Assembly (NCBI RefSeq): GCF_008923245.1
Contig: NZ_WBOS01000002.1
Span: 652,474-716,473 of the forward strand
Source: Cytobacillus depressus
GTDB taxonomy: Bacteria; Bacillota; Bacilli; Bacillales; Cytobacillaceae
Length of the DNA: 64,000 nt
Reading direction: 5' to 3'
Part shown: in pieces, positions 21,156 through 31,050 of the stretch
Layout of the letters: each line of letters starts with the position of its first letter
Position numbering within the stretch: the stretch's first letter is position 1
Notes under the pieces: generated by a model
Database searches by the model: none
What the model was told of the DNA's origin: nothing
The model's input: only the letters and a program-made list of their open reading frames with translations
Program-made: the position numbers and the translations under genes

Positions 21156-24100
21156 GTTTATTAGGTAATTTAACCGTTGGGATATTAGGGAATGCGAGCG
21201 GAATGTCTAGCACATTTACTCAAGCTCAAAACCAAGTGAGGCAGTTTGGTAGACAAATGCAAAACATCGGAAGCGATTTAACAACTATTGGTTCAACTCT
21301 CACTGCTGCAGTTACTTTGCCTATTGTCGGTTTAGCTACTGCATCGGTTAAATCAGCAATTGATTTTGAAACAGCATTTGCAGGTGTTCGAAAAACCGTG
21401 GATGCGACAGAAAAGGAATTTGCTCAATTTAAGAAAGAAATCCTTGAAATGTCCAAAACAATACCTGCAGCGGCTACAGAAATTGCCATAGTTGCCGAAG
21501 CGGCCGGACAATTAGGGATTAAAAAAGAAAATATCATGGGATTTACCCGGACTATGGTTGACCTGGGCGTTGCAACAAATATGAGTAGTGATGAAGCAGC
21601 TACTGCTCTTGCGAGGTTAGCTAACATCACACAAATGCCACAGGATCAGTTTGATAGATTAGGAGCAACGATTGTAGACCTTGGAAACAATTTAGCTACA
21701 ACGGAATCCGAGATTGTGGCTATGGGATTAAGAATTGCTGGGGCGGGATCACAAGTTGGGTTAACAGAAGCACAGATTTTAGCCTTTGCAGGAGCACTAT
21801 CTTCTGTTGGTATTGAAGCGGAAGCAGGAGGAAGTGCTTTTTCACGAGTAATGATTGAGATTGCAAACGCATCGGCAAATGGTGAGGATGCAATAAAAGC
21901 TTTTTCAGACGTTGCCGGAATGTCAGCAAAAGACTTCCAGAAACTTTTTAAAGAAGATTCTGCAGGAGCCATTATTGCTTTTGTTGAAGGTCTCGACAAA
22001 ATGAGTAAGGAAGGAAAAAATGTTTTTGGAGTCCTAGAGGATTTAGGTTTATCAGAGATTCGAGTTCGTGATGCATTGTTACGTGCCAGTGGTGCAGGAG
22101 ATTTATTTAGAGAATCTCTTGAAATTGGTACAAAGGCTTGGGAGGAAAATGTAGCACTAACAAAAGAGGCTGAGGAAAGATATAAGACCACAGCATCACA
22201 ATTTCAGATCTTGTGGAATCGAGTTAAACTCATTGGCATCACAATAGGAGATGCACTTATTCCTGCTTTATTGTCCACTTTGGATGCGATGTCACCTTTG
22301 TTAGACATGTTAGAACAGGCGGCAGAATGGTTTAAGAATCTTGATCCAGCTATCCAAGTGATCATTATCGCAATTGGTGCTATAGCAGCAGCCATTGGCC
22401 CTGTCTTAGCTACATTGGGATTAATGATAACCGGAATTGGTTCTGCTATAACTGCTTTTGCAGGACTAAGCGGAGCCATTGGAGGAGCAGGGGGAGCAAT
22501 CGGGATATTAACTGGACCAATTGGAATAGCAGTAGCGGCAATAGTCGGACTAGGAGCTACCTTAGTCGCATTGTGGAAGAATAGTGAGACATTTAGAGAT
22601 TCAGTGACAAATATCTTTAACAAAGTGAAAGATGTTGCCGTTCAAGCCTTCGGGATTGTCGCTAGTTTCATAGGTGAAAAAATTGCTCAGATTAAGCAGT
22701 TTTGGGATGAGAATGGAACGCAGTTTTTAGCTGCATTCGAGAATGTATTTAATGGAATTATGGCGGTTGTGGACTTTGTTATGCCAGGAATACTCTTTAT
22801 TGTTGATATGGTGTGGACTGCTATTAAGCAAGTAATTGATGGCGCGTTAAATGTAATCATGGGCTTAATTAAAGTGTTCAGCGGGCTGTTTACCGGAGAT
22901 TTCGGCAAAATGTGGGAAGGGATTAAACAAATATTCTTAGGAGCAATTGATTTAATCATTGGCTGGATGACCCTAACCTTTGTGGGAGGTCTACGCACAT
23001 TACTTACTAATCTAGCTAAATTAGGAGTCAATCTTGTAAAAGGTATGGCTGATGGTATTGTAGGACTCTTTAAAGCTTTCACCACTTCCGGACAAAATCT
23101 AGCAAAAGGATTTGTAGATAGTGTAGTAGGGTTTTTCCGGAACTTTGTTGATGCGGTGATCACTCTCTTCAATCTTTTTAAAGCAAGAGGGGCGTCCACA
23201 TTTGAAGCATTTAGCGGCGTTGTTAAGTCTATATTTACCTCCCTAGGAAATGGATTAAAAAGTTTGTGGGAAGGCTTAATTAGCTTTTTGATAAACGGCG
23301 CAACCATGATAAAGAACGGAATAACGACTGCTTTTAATGCCATGTTAAGCTCAATCAAGTCGATTTGGGGAACTGTCAATACAACCATTCAAAATCTTTG
23401 GGGAAAGGTCATGGCTTTCTTCCGTGGCATTGATCTTCGTCAAGTCGGTAAAGACATCATAACAGGACTTGTCAATGGTATTGGATCAATGGCTTCAGCT
23501 GTGTGGAATAAAGTGAAAGAGATTGCTGATGGAGTTAGTAAAACCATCAAAAAAGTTCTCGGAATTGCTTCCCCATCCAAAGTTACTACAAAGCTAGGAG
23601 AAGAAACTGGAAAAGGATTCGCAGATGGGATTGGTAAAAAACAAAAAGAAGTGGAAAAGGCAGCCAAGAAAAACGCACAAGCCGCAGCCAAGAACTTTAA
23701 AGAAGCTCTAGATGCTGCTAATTATCGTTTTAAAATCGGAGAAGTTGATGCTGTTGCTCACATTAAATCGCTAGAAAAAGTACGTGCTAATTATGCAAAA
23801 ACTCCCGATCAGGTACGCAAAGTAAATCTAGCAATCCTAGACCTTGAGAAAAAGTATGTGAAAGAACTCGAGGCTCTTCAAAAAGAAAAATTCGATTCAT
23901 CTAAGAATTGGATTGATAAAAAGAAGCAAATGAATGAGTTGCCTCTTGCTGAGGAATTGGCAGCATGGGAACGAGTCCAGGCTCGATTTAAAGTCGGTTC
24001 CAAGGAACGTGAAGAAGCGGAGCAAAATATTTATCGAGTGAAGAAGGAAATCCACGATAAACTCACAGCTCTAAATGATGAATACGTAGGCAAAATGCAA

Positions 24101-25090
24101 GAAATCAATCAAAAGTTGATCGAAGGTGAAAGAGCTCTCAATGATGAGTATAGAAAAGCTGTTGAGGACCGCACAAGGTCATTGTATAGCTTCGCAGGAA
24201 TATTTGATGAGATCAAAGAAAAGGCAGATGTGTCTGGCCAGCAGTTAATTGAGAATCTTCGCGGTCAAGTTACTACGTTTGCAGAGTGGTCTGCCAATAT
24301 TAAAACTCTCGCTCATAGAGGAATAGATGAAGGGTTACTTGCTGAATTACGCGGTATGGGTCCACAAGCTGCAGCAGAGATTGCTGCTCTTAACGGTCTA
24401 ACTGACAGCCAACTTCAAGAGTACACAGAGCTTTGGAGAACAAAAAATGAGATGGCTCGTCAACAGGCGACAGAAGAACTTGAAGGTTTAAAGAAAGATA
24501 CTCAAAAGAAAATTGAAGAGCTTCACGCCAACTCAGCTACACAATTGGAAAAACTTCGGGTTAAGTGGGATTTGAAAATAAAGCAAATTAGACAGGGGAG
24601 CGTTGGCGAGTTTAACGCTATGAAGTCTAGTCTTACTCAAATTGGTAAGGATTCAATCAATGGGATGATAAATGGACTTTCTTCGATGGAAGGTGCATTA
24701 ATGGAAAAAGCTAAATCAATAGCGGATGCTGTAGCTGCTACAATGAGAAGCGCTTTACAGATTAAGTCTCCATCAAGAGTTATGGTGCAAATCGGAAACT
24801 TTGTGGGAGAAGGACTTGTGATTGGGTTAGATGATATGGTTTCAATGGTTACTAACTCTGCTAAAAAACTTGCTTATGCAACGATTCCTAACGTCCCTAA
24901 TATAAAAATACCAAAAATCAATGCTTCAGGTGGAGTGAATGCTGGTTCAGGACATACCCCGTTTACAGGAGGAGGGCTTATCCAAAATATCACAATAAAT
25001 AGTCCAAAACATCTTTCACCAGCTGAAACAGCACGAAGGAATCTACAAGTGTCACGCCAATTAGCAATGGAAGCGGGGCTCTTAAGATGA
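21152..25090 (+). CDS. Tail tape measure protein, TP901 family
   Basis: 1312 aa, the longest gene in the window. The N-terminal TP901 core runs from about 40 to 330 (SAIDFETAFAGVRKTVDATEKEFAQFKKEI...ATNMSSDEAATALARLANITQM). Hydrophobic helices cover about 400-475, a helical repeat-rich middle follows, then a long charged coiled coil (about 830-1150). Two AxSPSK/SPSRV blocks (near 805 and 1208) are family hallmarks. It sets tail length and is ejected with DNA. The many minus-strand ORFs inside it are shadows. Confidence 0.95.
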   Translation: MSLLGNLTVGILGNASGMSSTFTQAQNQVRQFGRQMQNIGSDLTTIGSTLTAAVTLPIVGLATASVKSAIDFETAFAGVRKTVDATEKEFAQFKKEILEMSKTIPAAATEIAIVAEAAGQLGIKKENIMGFTRTMVDLGVATNMSSDEAATALARLANITQMPQDQFDRLGATIVDLGNNLATTESEIVAMGLRIAGAGSQVGLTEAQILAFAGALSSVGIEAEAGGSAFSRVMIEIANASANGEDAIKAFSDVAGMSAKDFQKLFKEDSAGAIIAFVEGLDKMSKEGKNVFGVLEDLGLSEIRVRDALLRASGAGDLFRESLEIGTKAWEENVALTKEAEERYKTTASQFQILWNRVKLIGITIGDALIPALLSTLDAMSPLLDMLEQAAEWFKNLDPAIQVIIIAIGAIAAAIGPVLATLGLMITGIGSAITAFAGLSGAIGGAGGAIGILTGPIGIAVAAIVGLGATLVALWKNSETFRDSVTNIFNKVKDVAVQAFGIVASFIGEKIAQIKQFWDENGTQFLAAFENVFNGIMAVVDFVMPGILFIVDMVWTAIKQVIDGALNVIMGLIKVFSGLFTGDFGKMWEGIKQIFLGAIDLIIGWMTLTFVGGLRTLLTNLAKLGVNLVKGMADGIVGLFKAFTTSGQNLAKGFVDSVVGFFRNFVDAVITLFNLFKARGASTFEAFSGVVKSIFTSLGNGLKSLWEGLISFLINGATMIKNGITTAFNAMLSSIKSIWGTVNTTIQNLWGKVMAFFRGIDLRQVGKDIITGLVNGIGSMASAVWNKVKEIADGVSKTIKKVLGIASPSKVTTKLGEETGKGFADGIGKKQKEVEKAAKKNAQAAAKNFKEALDAANYRFKIGEVDAVAHIKSLEKVRANYAKTPDQVRKVNLAILDLEKKYVKELEALQKEKFDSSKNWIDKKKQMNELPLAEELAAWERVQARFKVGSKEREEAEQNIYRVKKEIHDKLTALNDEYVGKMQEINQKLIEGERALNDEYRKAVEDRTRSLYSFAGIFDEIKEKADVSGQQLIENLRGQVTTFAEWSANIKTLAHRGIDEGLLAELRGMGPQAAAEIAALNGLTDSQLQEYTELWRTKNEMARQQATEELEGLKKDTQKKIEELHANSATQLEKLRVKWDLKIKQIRQGSVGEFNAMKSSLTQIGKDSINGMINGLSSMEGALMEKAKSIADAVAATMRSALQIKSPSRVMVQIGNFVGEGLVIGLDDMVSMVTNSAKKLAYATIPNVPNIKIPKINASGGVNAGSGHTPFTGGGLIQNITINSPKHLSPAETARRNLQVSRQLAMEAGLLR

Positions 25091-25974
25091 TAAAAGAAAA
25101 ATTCATATTCATAAATTCGAAGGGGCAAAGCGTTGAACTTGGAAACGCAGCCCCTTTTATACTGCTTAATCATGAAGGTACTGGGGGAGCAAGAACTGAT
25201 GTACAAATGAGAAAACTAGCTTTTCAAGATGGACAGACATTCACAGGTGCAAACTATTCAGAACGACCAATAACTTTATCCTTCTTAATTAAAGCTCAGT
25301 CCCAGGAAGAGCTATTTAGGAATAGGGCACTTATTTCTCAAGTATTGAATTCGATGCTAGGACTAGGCACTTTACAATATGATTTTGGATCAGGGATCTT
25401 AGAAATAGATGCTGTTGTAGAGAATGGACCAACATTTCCTTCTGGTGAAAGCAATAGAGATAACACCTTTCAAGTAGCTGTTGTTGATTTAATTTGCCCA
25501 TCACCTTTCTTCCGAAAGCTTGAAATTCAAAAAACAGAAATAGCTTTGTGGGAATCAAACTTCGAATTTCCTTTAGAGATACCGTTAGATGGGATTGAAA
25601 TGGGGATTCGATCTCCTTCACTGATTGTTAATGTGCAGAATGATGGACAAGTACCTATTGGATTGATCATTAAATTTAAAGCACTTGGTACTGTAAGAAA
25701 TCCTTCCTTATTTAACGTCAACACAAGAGAATGGTTTAAATTGAATCGAATAATGACAGCTGGTGAAGTAATTACAGTTAACACAAATCAAGGAAAAAAG
25801 CGAGTGGAGTCAACCAAAAATGGAGTGGTTTCAAACATCTTTAACAACATGGTTTTCGGAAGTAATTTCTTGCAATTAGACATTGGAGACAACTTGTTCC
25901 GATATGATGCTGATGAAAACCTTGATGCTTTAGAAGTAGATATTTATCATACTCCACAATATGCAGGGGTGTAG
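25087..25974 (+). CDS. Distal tail protein (Dit-like)
   Basis: 295 aa, ATGA overlap with the tape measure. Dit-type N-terminal domain: FIFINSKGQSVELG, FQDGQTFTGANYSERPITLSFLI, then a C-terminal galectin-like half (SPSLIVNVQNDGQVPIGLIIKFKALGTV). It forms the hub that joins tail tube and baseplate. Position after the tape measure is canonical. Confidence 0.88.
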   Translation: MIKEKFIFINSKGQSVELGNAAPFILLNHEGTGGARTDVQMRKLAFQDGQTFTGANYSERPITLSFLIKAQSQEELFRNRALISQVLNSMLGLGTLQYDFGSGILEIDAVVENGPTFPSGESNRDNTFQVAVVDLICPSPFFRKLEIQKTEIALWESNFEFPLEIPLDGIEMGIRSPSLIVNVQNDGQVPIGLIIKFKALGTVRNPSLFNVNTREWFKLNRIMTAGEVITVNTNQGKKRVESTKNGVVSNIFNNMVFGSNFLQLDIGDNLFRYDADENLDALEVDIYHTPQYAGV

Positions 25975-25976
25975 CA

Positions 25977-27089
25977 ATGGACATCTATGTGTTTGATAAG
26001 TCATTTAATCTACTAGGAATTATCGATAGTTTTGAGTCGTTAATTTGGGATAGAGAGTTTTATAAAACTGGCTCATTTAAACTGCATGTAACTCTTCCTG
26101 ATTTAGATAAGTTTGCTGCGGAAATAATATCACTTCTTCAAAAAGGCAATATAATCATGAAGGATGATAGTCCAGAAGAGGCAGCCTACATCGAAGACAT
26201 AGTCCTTGATGATGAAGATTCCGAAACTATAGAAGTCAGCGGTTTCTTCATAGATAACTTTATTTCAGAACGGATTGTGTGGGGACAACAGTCCTATACA
26301 GGAAACATTGAAGAAGTTATAAAGCTGTTTGTAAAAATGAATGCAATAACTCCAATTGATCTTAATCGGATTATTCCAAATTTAATGTTATCTCTTAACA
26401 GAGGAATTAGTAAGCCAGCAAATGAGGTTAACTCTTACGGAAATTTAGCTGATCTAACAGAGGAACTTGCTCTCAAATATGAAGTTGGCTGGCGTGTTCT
26501 TTTTGATTTAGAAAATAAAAAATTTTTGTTTGATGTATATGAAGGGAAGGACTTATCCGTTAATCAAACTGTAAATCCTCAAGCAATCTTTTCACTTGAA
26601 TATGAAAATATACTTAAACAATCATTCAAGGATTCTTATGCGGGATTTAAGAATGTGGCCTTAATCGCTGGTCAAGGTGAAGGCGCTGAAAGGAAATTGG
26701 CTGTAATTAACAACAATGTAACTGGCTTTGAGCGCAGGGAGTTATTTGTAGATGCTCGTGATATTTCGCTTGAAAAAGAGGATGATACCCCTATTCCTGA
26801 AAACGAATATGAAGCTATGCTCGTTAGTAGAGGGGAAAGTAAACTAGCTGAACTACAACCCATTCAAACATTTGAATCGGGTATTTCTGTATTGTCTAAT
26901 CTTATTTATAAACAAGACTTTGATTTAGGGGATAAGGTGACGATACAGAACAACCGGTGGGGAATAACACTTAATACAAGAATTACATCAGTAAAGGAAA
27001 TTTACGAGAAGAACAATAAGGATATTCAAGTCAATTTCGGCAGCAATATTCCTACATTAATAGATAGAATTGCACAGAAGATGAGGTGA
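25977..27089 (+). CDS. Tail-associated hub protein (ReqiPepy6 Gp37-like)
   Basis: 370 aa. The Gp37-like pattern is clear: IYVFDKSFNLLGIIDSFESLIWDREFYKTGSFKLHV at the start, SERIVWGQQSYTGNIEEVIKLFV (about 88-110), and the long beta domain ending KDIQVNFGSNIPTLIDRI. It forms the central baseplate spike/hub (Tal-like) without an added lysin domain. Two bases separate it from Dit. Confidence 0.88.
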   Translation: MDIYVFDKSFNLLGIIDSFESLIWDREFYKTGSFKLHVTLPDLDKFAAEIISLLQKGNIIMKDDSPEEAAYIEDIVLDDEDSETIEVSGFFIDNFISERIVWGQQSYTGNIEEVIKLFVKMNAITPIDLNRIIPNLMLSLNRGISKPANEVNSYGNLADLTEELALKYEVGWRVLFDLENKKFLFDVYEGKDLSVNQTVNPQAIFSLEYENILKQSFKDSYAGFKNVALIAGQGEGAERKLAVINNNVTGFERRELFVDARDISLEKEDDTPIPENEYEAMLVSRGESKLAELQPIQTFESGISVLSNLIYKQDFDLGDKVTIQNNRWGITLNTRITSVKEIYEKNNKDIQVNFGSNIPTLIDRIAQKMR

Positions 27090-27094
27090 TTTTT

Positions 27095-28411
27095 ATGACA
27101 ATTAAAAGCGGAATTTTTAACAGTGTGAATGGTGATAGGCGATATAAAGCCCAGGACTTTGCTTCCTATTTCGCCATGTTTATTGCTAACGGTGTTTTTC
27201 CCAATCCTTCTAACGGATTTCAAGTTATGGCCAATAACATTATGACCGTAAGTTTAAAAGCAGGAAAGGCATGGATTAATGGTTATTTTACTACAAATGA
27301 TTCTGACTATAACTTATCAATAGATGTAGCAGACGGAGTTTTAAACCGAATAGATCGCATAGTTTTACAATTAAACTATTTTAATCGAGAAATAATTCCC
27401 GTTGTTAAAAAGGGAACTTTCGCAAGCACTCCAGTAGCTCCAACGTTAAAAAGAGATGCAGATGCTTATGAAATAGCTCTGGCTGACATTTATGTTGGTA
27501 AAGGGATAACGAGCATTACACAATCCAACATAGCTGATCTAAGGCTAAACACAAGCCTTTGTGGAATCGTCCACGGTACTGTTCAGCAAGTTGATACAAC
27601 AACCTTGTTTAATCAGTATCAAAGCTGGTTTGGCGAGTTTACTACAGCTAAGCAGGCAGACTTTGTTGCTTGGCTTGCTACGTTACAAGATATTTTGAGC
27701 GGAGATGTAGCTGCTAATTTGGCTTCGCGAATTCAAAGTTTAGAGCAAACTATCAATTCCCATTTAGAACATTTTACGCAGCTAAAAGAACAGGTTGAAA
27801 ACATGGAATTAACCGCAGAAAACGTCACTACAACCGCAGGAAGCAATGTACAAACGGAACTTGATAATTTAAAGTCCGATACTGACAATAAGATAAATTC
27901 CGTCCGTGACGCTATTGTCAGTAAAGGGGGTGTCGTCACGGGCAATCCACCGACTGCGGCACAGTTGGTGGCAGGGGTGGATACTCTTGAATTGGCTTAT
28001 TCTCCAAAGGCATCTATTAATGTACTTGCTTTTCAAAGAGTGGATGGAAGGTATACATCTACTAAAAATGAAGAATTTACAAACTTTTGGAAAGCTACTA
28101 TGAGAATGAATGGTAGTATAAGAGTTCGATTATTTGGGACAAGGTTACAAAATTTTTGGTATGATTCGACCCCTACACAATACGGGATTGTAGCACTTTA
28201 TCTAAATGGTGTTTCGGTTGCCGGTCCACCTGCAACTGGTTATACAGCTTATGTAGACATAGACCTCAACATAAAATCGGGGGATGTATTAGAGGTTCGA
28301 GGGCGTTCCATTTATGGAACTTTGTCTTATGGACAAGCGAGATTTGAGCAAATCGATATAAGGGTCGAAAAGCCTGTACCTATATTTATGGATGGAGTTG
28401 AACCTGTGTGA
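27095..28411 (+). CDS. Baseplate / receptor-binding structural protein
   Basis: 438 aa; ATG 27095 follows GAGGTGAT. The N-terminal region (KSGIFNSVNGDRRYKAQDFASYFAMFIANGVF) is shared with BppU-like baseplate proteins. A coiled coil occupies about 205-275, then a C-terminal beta domain (about 300-438, FQRVDGRYTSTKNEEFTNFWKA...). The beta domain is the likely host-surface-binding part. The preceding coiled coil suggests a trimer. Confidence 0.8.
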   Translation: MTIKSGIFNSVNGDRRYKAQDFASYFAMFIANGVFPNPSNGFQVMANNIMTVSLKAGKAWINGYFTTNDSDYNLSIDVADGVLNRIDRIVLQLNYFNREIIPVVKKGTFASTPVAPTLKRDADAYEIALADIYVGKGITSITQSNIADLRLNTSLCGIVHGTVQQVDTTTLFNQYQSWFGEFTTAKQADFVAWLATLQDILSGDVAANLASRIQSLEQTINSHLEHFTQLKEQVENMELTAENVTTTAGSNVQTELDNLKSDTDNKINSVRDAIVSKGGVVTGNPPTAAQLVAGVDTLELAYSPKASINVLAFQRVDGRYTSTKNEEFTNFWKATMRMNGSIRVRLFGTRLQNFWYDSTPTQYGIVALYLNGVSVAGPPATGYTAYVDIDLNIKSGDVLEVRGRSIYGTLSYGQARFEQIDIRVEKPVPIFMDGVEPV

Positions 28412-28707
28412 ATCTGACTATTCAATATGAAACTGATGTACAAAGGGAAAACATTATTAACGAAAAAACTTCGGATGGTTTGTATTTTATAGGTGAACAA
28501 ATAAACTTTGATGATAAGTTTCTTGTATTTTCACCTAATCCTTTAGTGATTGAAAAAAGGATTGTTTATACAGAAGTTCCAAAAGAAGAGTTTGATTTAT
28601 TGAAAGAGGAAAACACTTTATTAAAAGCACAAAATCAAACACTTACGGATAGAACGGATTTTCACGAGGACTTAATCGCTGAAATGGCGATGCTTGTCTA
28701 TTCATGA
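28408..28707 (+). CDS. Small tail accessory protein (99 aa)
   Basis: GTG start overlapping the baseplate stop by four bases. A beta-rich N-terminal half is followed by a coiled coil (EEFDLLKEENTLLKAQNQTLTDRTDFHEDLIAEMAM). Proteins with this tail follow baseplate genes in many Bacillus phages and may be fibre chaperones. No specific family is certain. Confidence 0.7.
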   Translation: MNLTIQYETDVQRENIINEKTSDGLYFIGEQINFDDKFLVFSPNPLVIEKRIVYTEVPKEEFDLLKEENTLLKAQNQTLTDRTDFHEDLIAEMAMLVYS

Positions 28708-28757
28708 TAGTCCGTTTTTTAATACAAATTTTAATAAAAATAATTGGAGATGATTTA

Positions 28758-28922
28758 ATGATGGCATTATTATTTGCACAAAGAGTAATTTTAGGAAAAA
28801 CAGCATTTGAGGATGTACCAAACAGTTTAAAACCACAAGTTTATGAGCACCTAAAAGATAGCGGTGTAGAGTTTTTAGCAGGTGATTATCAACCACCGCC
28901 AGAACCAATCAATGGAAATTAG
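28758..28922 (+). CDS. XkdX/CD1375-like small phage protein
   Basis: 54 aa; ATG 28758 lies about 9 bases after GGAG. The sequence LLFAQRVILGKTAFEDVPNSLKPQVYEHLKDSGVEFL is a conserved short phage protein placed between baseplate and lysis genes. Role unknown. The proline-rich end (YQPPPEPINGN) is unusual but compatible. Confidence 0.75.
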   Translation: MMALLFAQRVILGKTAFEDVPNSLKPQVYEHLKDSGVEFLAGDYQPPPEPINGN

Positions 28923-28941
28923 AATGAAAACAACAACATTA

Positions 28942-28965
28942 ACACCCATCGTGGTGTATTTTTTA
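28942..28965 (+). terminator. Weak terminator after the XkdX/CD1375-like gene
   Basis: ACACC (28942-28946) with GGTGT (28953-28957), followed by TTTTTT. The stem is only 5 bp. Confidence 0.45.
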
Positions 28966-29092
28966 TGCAATAAAACTGGTATATAAACACTTACCTAGCA
29001 AGTAATTAAAATGTAAAGTGATTGTAATCGGGATACCCTTGCTGTTAGGATTTTTTACGTATAAACTTTACCTACTACAAGGAGTGGTAAAG

Positions 29093-29401
29093 TTGACAGA
29101 AGTAACTATAGACAAACTAGCATTTAAGAAAAGTTTATCAATAATTGAACAAATGAAACTGAAAGATTTCATGTTTAAGTGGCTCGGTAGACCAGAGGAA
29201 GGAATAGATAATATTCTTCCGCTTGAATACACACAAACTGTCTTTGCAAAGATGGAGACACCTTCGGATACAAACTTTATGACCGAAGGTAATGAAACTT
29301 TAAGGTATGTCACAATAACTGAAGATAATCAGATTGTCATAGGGGTCTTAGATGCCAATGACGAGTTGAAATTTAGAATATTATATTTAAAAGATCAATA
29401 G
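29093..29401 (+). CDS. Phage protein before lysis genes, unknown function
   Basis: 102 aa; TTG 29093 lies 6 bases after GGAGTGG; upstream in-frame starts lack ribosome sites. The protein starts TEVTIDKLAFKKSLSIIEQMKLKDFMFKWLGRP and ends in strands (TITEDNQIVIGVLDANDELKFRILYL). No family is recognised. Confidence 0.6.
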   Translation: MTEVTIDKLAFKKSLSIIEQMKLKDFMFKWLGRPEEGIDNILPLEYTQTVFAKMETPSDTNFMTEGNETLRYVTITEDNQIVIGVLDANDELKFRILYLKDQ

Positions 29402-29473
29402 GGAACATTACCTTTATAAGAATTAAAAGCATTAAAAGTAATTGTGTATAAAGAGTTAAATTAATAAATGTGT

Positions 29474-29507
29474 GGGGACTGAGAAATTCAGTCCTCTTTT
29501 TATTTTG
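29474..29507 (+). terminator. Terminator before the lysis genes
   Basis: GGACTGA pairs with TCAGTCC across a 4-5 base loop (29476-29494), followed by CTTTTTATTTT. Confidence 0.75.
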
Positions 29508-29524
29508 TAAATGGATGGTGAGTT

Positions 29525-29830
29525 ATGACGGTAAATATTGGTATATTAATAACTGTCATAGGTTTTGTTTGCACTATTCTAGGTGCTGTGATTGGTATTT
29601 TGACATTTGCCAGAAACCGGGACAAAGATGTTAAAAGCGATGCTTCAAGAAACGCTGTAATAGAGACTAAATTAGATAACATTAATCAATCTGTTAATAC
29701 GATTGTTTTAGACTTAAAAACAAGTGAGCTTCGCTGGGCAACTACAGATAAAGAGGTTGTTCGAATAGATGAAAGCGTAAAATCCGCGCACAAAAGAATT
29801 GATGCTTTAGAAAAGGAGAATGATAAATAA
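29525..29830 (+). CDS. XhlA-like lysis-associated protein
   Basis: 101 aa. One N-terminal transmembrane helix (about 5-27, IGILITVIGFVCTILGAVIGILTF) followed by a coiled coil ending LRWATTDKEVVRIDESVKSAHKRIDALEKEN. Layout and position match XhlA-type proteins, which act with the holin in lysis. Its stop overlaps the holin start (TAATG). Confidence 0.75.
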   Translation: MTVNIGILITVIGFVCTILGAVIGILTFARNRDKDVKSDASRNAVIETKLDNINQSVNTIVLDLKTSELRWATTDKEVVRIDESVKSAHKRIDALEKENDK

Positions 29831-30063
29831 TGTTTGAGATTACAATAATCATAGCTGTCGTTTTAGCACTAACAGAATTAATTAAGCGACTAGGTTTTAT
29901 GCCAGTAAGATACTTACCTGCAGCATCCGTTTTACTTGGATTGCTAGCGGGTATTATTAATGTAGACGTGCCGACTTTGCAGGAAAAAATTATGTTTGGT
30001 TTAATGATTGGTTTGTCTGCAGCTGGCTTGTTTGATCAATCAAAAATTGTCACTAAAAAATAA
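29830..30063 (+). CDS. Phage holin
   Basis: 77 aa, coupled to the upstream gene by start-stop overlap. Hydrophobic segments at about 3-18, 30-44 and 52-68 with a short basic C-terminus (SKIVTKK). It would form membrane lesions that release the amidase encoded just downstream. Subfamily is uncertain. Confidence 0.8.
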   Translation: MFEITIIIAVVLALTELIKRLGFMPVRYLPAASVLLGLLAGIINVDVPTLQEKIMFGLMIGLSAAGLFDQSKIVTKK

Positions 30064-30076
30064 GGTGGTGATCCAG

Positions 30077-30808
30077 ATGATTAATATTTTTATCGATCCA
30101 GGGCACGGTGGAACGGATCCAGGGGCAGTCGGCAATGGCTTGCTCGAAAAAGTGCTAACCTTAACGATTTCTAAAAGAATTAGGGATATACTGACTCAAT
30201 ATGAAAACGTTCTGGTCAAATTAAGCCGAGAAGACGATCAAACATTATCACTTAAACAACGTACTGACATGGCTAACGCTTGGGGAGCTGACTATTTGCT
30301 ATCGGTGCACATCAATGCTGGAGGCGGAACAGGATATGAGGACTTTATCTATCCTGGATTAGGTGGAGCAACTGCAGTATTCCAAAATGCCATTCATGAA
30401 GAGATTATGAAACAAGTAGATTTTTTCGATCGTGGAAAGAAGCAGGCAAACTTTCACATGCTTCGTGAATCAAAAATGCCGGCTTTGCTAACTGAAAATG
30501 GTTTTATTGATAACTCATCGGATGCTGCTAAATTAAAACAGGCTGCATTTATTGATAAAATTGCACAAGGTCACGTAAATGGTCTTGATAAAGCATTTGG
30601 ATTAAAAAAGAAGGAGGAAACAAAAGTGGAGGTTGCGGCTGTGGTGGAACCTAATGCAAAAGTATTGTTCAATGACAGTAATCCAATACCGGCCATTATT
30701 AAAGATGGTAGGACATACGTGCAAGTTAGGGAGTTTGCAGAGCTCTTAGGTTTAAAAGTTATCTATAATAACGAGAGCAAAACTACAAAATTATATACCG
30801 TTAAATAA
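30077..30808 (+). CDS. Endolysin: N-acetylmuramoyl-L-alanine amidase (Amidase_3)
   Basis: 243 aa; ATG 30077 follows AAGGTGGTG. Zinc ligands and catalytic residues of Amidase_3 are present: DPGHGG (7-12), LLSVHINAGGG (His near 78) and LLTENGF (Glu near 139). A C-terminal stalk-like domain (about 200-243, NPIPAIIKDGRTYVQVREFAELLGLKV) resembles the copper-amine-oxidase-N-like wall-associated module. It cleaves the amide bond between muramic acid and the stem peptide. Confidence 0.92.
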   Translation: MINIFIDPGHGGTDPGAVGNGLLEKVLTLTISKRIRDILTQYENVLVKLSREDDQTLSLKQRTDMANAWGADYLLSVHINAGGGTGYEDFIYPGLGGATAVFQNAIHEEIMKQVDFFDRGKKQANFHMLRESKMPALLTENGFIDNSSDAAKLKQAAFIDKIAQGHVNGLDKAFGLKKKEETKVEVAAVVEPNAKVLFNDSNPIPAIIKDGRTYVQVREFAELLGLKVIYNNESKTTKLYTVK

Positions 30809-30814
30809 AAATAA

Positions 30815-30840
30815 AAGCCCTTCTCACTTGAGAGGGGCTT
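30815..30840. terminator. Bidirectional terminator after endolysin
   Basis: AAGCCCTTCTC (30815-30825) pairs with GAGAGGGGCTT (30830-30840) with one G-U pair. On the minus strand the stem is followed by TTTTATTTTTA, so it also serves the small reverse gene. Confidence 0.75.
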
Positions 30841-30994
30841 CTTCTCGTACTGCCTTTTTAGCCTTTGCAATTGTCTCCTTAAATTTCTCGCCTTTAGCAT
30901 GCACTGTAAATGTTTTAGTCTTGGCGATAACTGTCACTTCTTTCTTTGTAGCAAAAATATGATATGCAACCCCGTTCTTTTTAAATGCAAGCAC
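30824..30994 (-). CDS. Small basic protein (56 aa)
   Basis: GTG start with GGAGGG upstream. Sequence LAFKKNGVAYHIFATKKEVTVIAKTKTFTVHAKGEKF...KAKKAVREE is lysine-rich with alternating strands and a final helix. No family is recognised. It is the last reading frame of a leftward group with the two genes at 31051-31740, separated by 56 bases. Confidence 0.55.
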   Translation of the reverse strand: MLAFKKNGVAYHIFATKKEVTVIAKTKTFTVHAKGEKFKETIAKAKKAVREEAPLK

Positions 30995-31050
30995 CCATAT
31001 CCCTCCTGCCTAAGTATTCGATACCCAGGAAGAAAGTCCTTGTGACAAAT

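Noticed and set aside
21424..23691. Several long minus-strand ORFs (up to 233 aa) inside the tape measure gene
   Set aside because: Low-complexity Ala/Ile/Pro-rich translations with no ribosome sites; antisense shadows of the tape measure helices.
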